From: an uncultured Pseudomonadota bacterium
GTDB lineage: Bacteria > Myxococcota_A > Polyangia > HGW-17
Length of the DNA: 14,144 nt
Assembly: GCA_938004375.1 (NCBI GenBank)
Contig: CALKWH010000413.1
Span: forward strand, 1 to 14,144
Direction of reading: 5' to 3'
Below are positions 12,571-14,144 of the stretch, piece by piece (within the stretch, counting starts at the first letter, position 1; every line of letters begins with the position of its first letter). Under the pieces are notes generated by a model that worked only from the letters and a program-made list of their open reading frames with translations, was not told the origin of the DNA and made no database searches. A program made the position numbers and the translations under genes.

Positions 12571-13758
12571 CTACTCGTACAGGCGGAACGGGGCGCTCGT
12601 CTCCAGCCAGACGTCGGCGGGGACCGAGAGCTCGGCCACGAGGGTGTCGGGGTCGACACCGTGCTCGAGGCCTGCGCGGAGCCGGTCCGAGCCCGCGAGC
12701 AGGTCGAAGGCGGGGATGTCCCGGACGAACTCGTAGGCGTCGGTGCGCCAGCCGAAGTGATCCGGCCACAGATTGAGGACGGCCGAAAGGACGTGAACCA
12801 TCAGCGGCCACGAGCGAAAGCGCGCGCGGTCGGTGACGTGGAGCTGGACGCCGCCGCAGACCTGGCCGGCGTGCTTCTGGAAGGTGGGCTTGAAGTACGC
12901 CGGGCGCAGCACGCAGCCGGGCTGCGGGCCCACGGCGGCGGCGAGCTTGGCGCCGTCGAGGCCGGGGGCGCCGAAGAGCTCGAAGGGACGGGTGGTGCCG
13001 CGGCCCTCGGAGAGCGTGGTGCCTTCGAGCAGGCACCCCCCGGGATAGACGGTCGCCGTGTCCAGGGTGGGCATGTTGGGCGACGGCAACACCCACGGCA
13101 GGCCCGTCTGGTCCCACCACATCGCGCGCTTCCAGCCCTCGCAGGGGACGATTCCGGGCAGGTTCACGGGGTTGCCGCCGCGGTGGACGAACGCGAGACA
13201 GGCGAGCTCGGCCAGCGTGAGGCCGTGGCGCACCGGCACCGGCACCAGGCCCACGAAGCTCTCGTACCCCGGCTCCACCAGCGGACCCTCGACGTGCGTG
13301 CCGCCCAGCGGATTGGGGCGGTCCAGCACCAGGGATTCGACCCCGGCGCGCACGGCGGCCTCGACGGCGAACACCACGCTGTTGACGAACGTATAGTAGC
13401 GCGAGCCCACGTCCATCAGGTCGCACAGCAGCAGATCCACGTCGGCGAAGTGCTCCGGCCGCGGCGTCAGGCTCTCCTCGGTGGTGCCGTACAGGCTGAC
13501 GAACTCGACGCCGGTGTACGCCGGATGTGCGGCCACCGGCTCCATGTCCTGGGCCACCGCCCAGTAGCCGTGCTCGGGGCCGAACACGCGCACGACGTGG
13601 AGCTTCGCCTCGAGGAGCAGGTCAAGGATGTTGCGGCAGCCGCGGTTCACCGAGGCCGCGTGGGCGAGCAACGCGATGCGCCGCCCCCGGAGCGGGGCGA
13701 ACCCGTCCCGCTCGAGCACGTCGAGCCCGGTGAGCACCTGGGATTTGCGGGGGGTCAT
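12571..13758 (-). CDS. DUF1343 / NamZ-family protein (putative exo-N-acetylmuramidase)
   Basis: At 395 residues, this is a full-length DUF1343 protein. The family includes Bacillus subtilis NamZ (YbbC), which releases N-acetylmuramic acid from the ends of peptidoglycan fragments during cell-wall recycling. The protein starts almost directly with the family domain (VLTGLDVLERDG). Family motifs follow in order: VFGPEHG (58-64), LLCDLMDVGSRYYTF (110-124), LDRPNPLGG (145-153), RHGLTLAELA (177-186), SPNMPTLDTATVYPGG (226-241) and LSEGRGTTRPFE (249-260). It ends FRLYE, as many relatives do. No signal peptide precedes the domain, whereas many members are exported, so action in the cytoplasm is possible. 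Family members usually have Gln-Asp-Val-Gly in the second motif; here it is Met-Asp-Val-Gly. It begins 14 bases after the upstream partial gene, with no clear ribosome site, so the pair may be an operon. Confidence 0.88.
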   Translation of the reverse strand: MTPRKSQVLTGLDVLERDGFAPLRGRRIALLAHAASVNRGCRNILDLLLEAKLHVVRVFGPEHGYWAVAQDMEPVAAHPAYTGVEFVSLYGTTEESLTPRPEHFADVDLLLCDLMDVGSRYYTFVNSVVFAVEAAVRAGVESLVLDRPNPLGGTHVEGPLVEPGYESFVGLVPVPVRHGLTLAELACLAFVHRGGNPVNLPGIVPCEGWKRAMWWDQTGLPWVLPSPNMPTLDTATVYPGGCLLEGTTLSEGRGTTRPFELFGAPGLDGAKLAAAVGPQPGCVLRPAYFKPTFQKHAGQVCGGVQLHVTDRARFRSWPLMVHVLSAVLNLWPDHFGWRTDAYEFVRDIPAFDLLAGSDRLRAGLEHGVDPDTLVAELSVPADVWLETSAPFRLYE

Positions 13759-13772
13759 GATGGGGAAACGAC

Positions 13773-14093
13773 TTATTCGGCCACCGGCAGCGGGATCAGC
13801 ACCAGGCTGCCGTCCTGCAGCTCCAGATCGAAGTACACGCGCTCGACCTGGGTGCGGTTGCGGACGAGGCGCTCGAACAGGTTCACGCGCAGCATGAACA
13901 CCTCGCGCGCCGGCGGGCCTTCCTCCTGGCCGAGCTTGCCCCAGTTCATGGTGAACTTCTGGTACAGGGTCGTGGCGTAGGCCTCATCCGAGAGCGCGAC
14001 CAGCGGGGCCACGGCGGGATCCTTCTCGTCCAGCGGCATCTCGGGCAGGCGGCCCAGCACCAGGAACGAGATGCCCGAGCGCGTGGGCGCCTC
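13773..14093 (-). CDS. Unrecognised protein, N-terminus missing at contig end
   Basis: The last 106 codons of a gene on the minus strand are present. The start lies beyond the true end of the sequence. The readable part runs from EAPTRSGISFLVLGRLPEMPL to LVLIPLPVAE and stops with TAA at 13773-13775. It contains a predicted helix with many charged residues (REVFMLRVNLFERLVRNRTQ) and a short final beta-like stretch. No signal, membrane segment or known motif was recognised in this piece. A GTG codon at 14058-14060 is in frame, but the protein-like sequence continues upstream, so it is not a convincing start. Bases 14094-14144 stay open in the same frame only because they are adapter; residues read from them would be artefactual. 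It probably shares a transcript with the DUF1343 gene 14 bases downstream. Confidence 0.6.
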   Translation of the reverse strand, partial: EAPTRSGISFLVLGRLPEMPLDEKDPAVAPLVALSDEAYATTLYQKFTMNWGKLGQEEGPPAREVFMLRVNLFERLVRNRTQVERVYFDLELQDGSLVLIPLPVAE

Positions 14094-14144
14094 AGATCGG
14101 AAGAGCGTCGTGTAGGGAAAGAGTGTAGATCCCGGTTGTCGCCG
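14094..14144. other. Illumina adapter contamination at contig end
   Basis: The segment begins AGATCGGAAGAGC and continues as the reverse complement of the TruSeq universal adapter to the last base. By my comparison from memory, 49 of 51 bases agree, with differences at 14132 and 14137. This is not genomic DNA; nothing should be annotated in it. Confidence 0.97.

Noticed and set aside
12505..13980. 491-codon plus-strand frame opposite the DUF1343 gene
   Set aside because: It is a shadow of the DUF1343 gene, whose family motifs are clear on the minus strand.

Overview
The window is a G+C-rich bacterial contig, apparently metagenomic. The last 51 bases (14094-14144) match the Illumina TruSeq universal adapter on the reverse strand, so real sequence ends at about 14093. 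High G+C, near-universal use of G/C-ending codons, tandem beta-barrel proteins, a HEAT-repeat lipoprotein and a hexanucleotide array with no stop in any frame all resemble myxobacterium-like (former deltaproteobacterial) genomes. That placement is inference; there is no rRNA or other taxonomic marker.

Layout. (1) 1-2059, plus strand: a possible broken C-terminal tail of a beta-barrel protein, then two overlapping paralogous genes (204-1124, 1121-2059) for predicted exported beta-barrel proteins of unknown function. (2) 2190-9600, plus strand: a complete seven-gene V/A-type ATPase operon in the order E, DUF2764, A, B, D, I, K, the compact arrangement known from Chlamydia and Borrelia. Genes overlap or nearly touch, except for a 45-base gap with a perfect hairpin in front of the rotor-ring gene K. 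A sigma70-like promoter lies just upstream of E. (3) 9601-9824: convergent intergenic region with a 48-base drifting hexanucleotide array. (4) 9825-11132, minus: a lipoprotein with a Met/Ala-rich repeat linker and HEAT-like repeats. (5) 11350-12236, minus: an island less G+C-rich than its surroundings, with an isochorismatase-family hydrolase preceded by a small membrane protein. (6) 12237-12570: non-coding, with a short GTCCGTGGTCC repeat. (7) 12571-14093, minus: a DUF1343/NamZ-family protein preceded by the 3' part of an unrecognised gene cut by the contig end.

How the genes work together. A, B and D form the catalytic head and rotor shaft. E is the peripheral stalk, DUF2764 stands where subunit C would be expected, I is the membrane stator and K is the ion-binding ring. 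K keeps every residue matching the sodium site of Enterococcus hirae NtpK (L77, T80, Q81, Q126, E155), so the enzyme is predicted to be Na+-coupled. No recognisable F or G subunit is present. The remaining genes look like independent cell-envelope or accessory functions. I found no tRNA, rRNA, CRISPR array, insertion sequence or clear novel defence system. The best leads are the reduced, probably Na+-coupled ATPase and the paralogous beta-barrel cluster.
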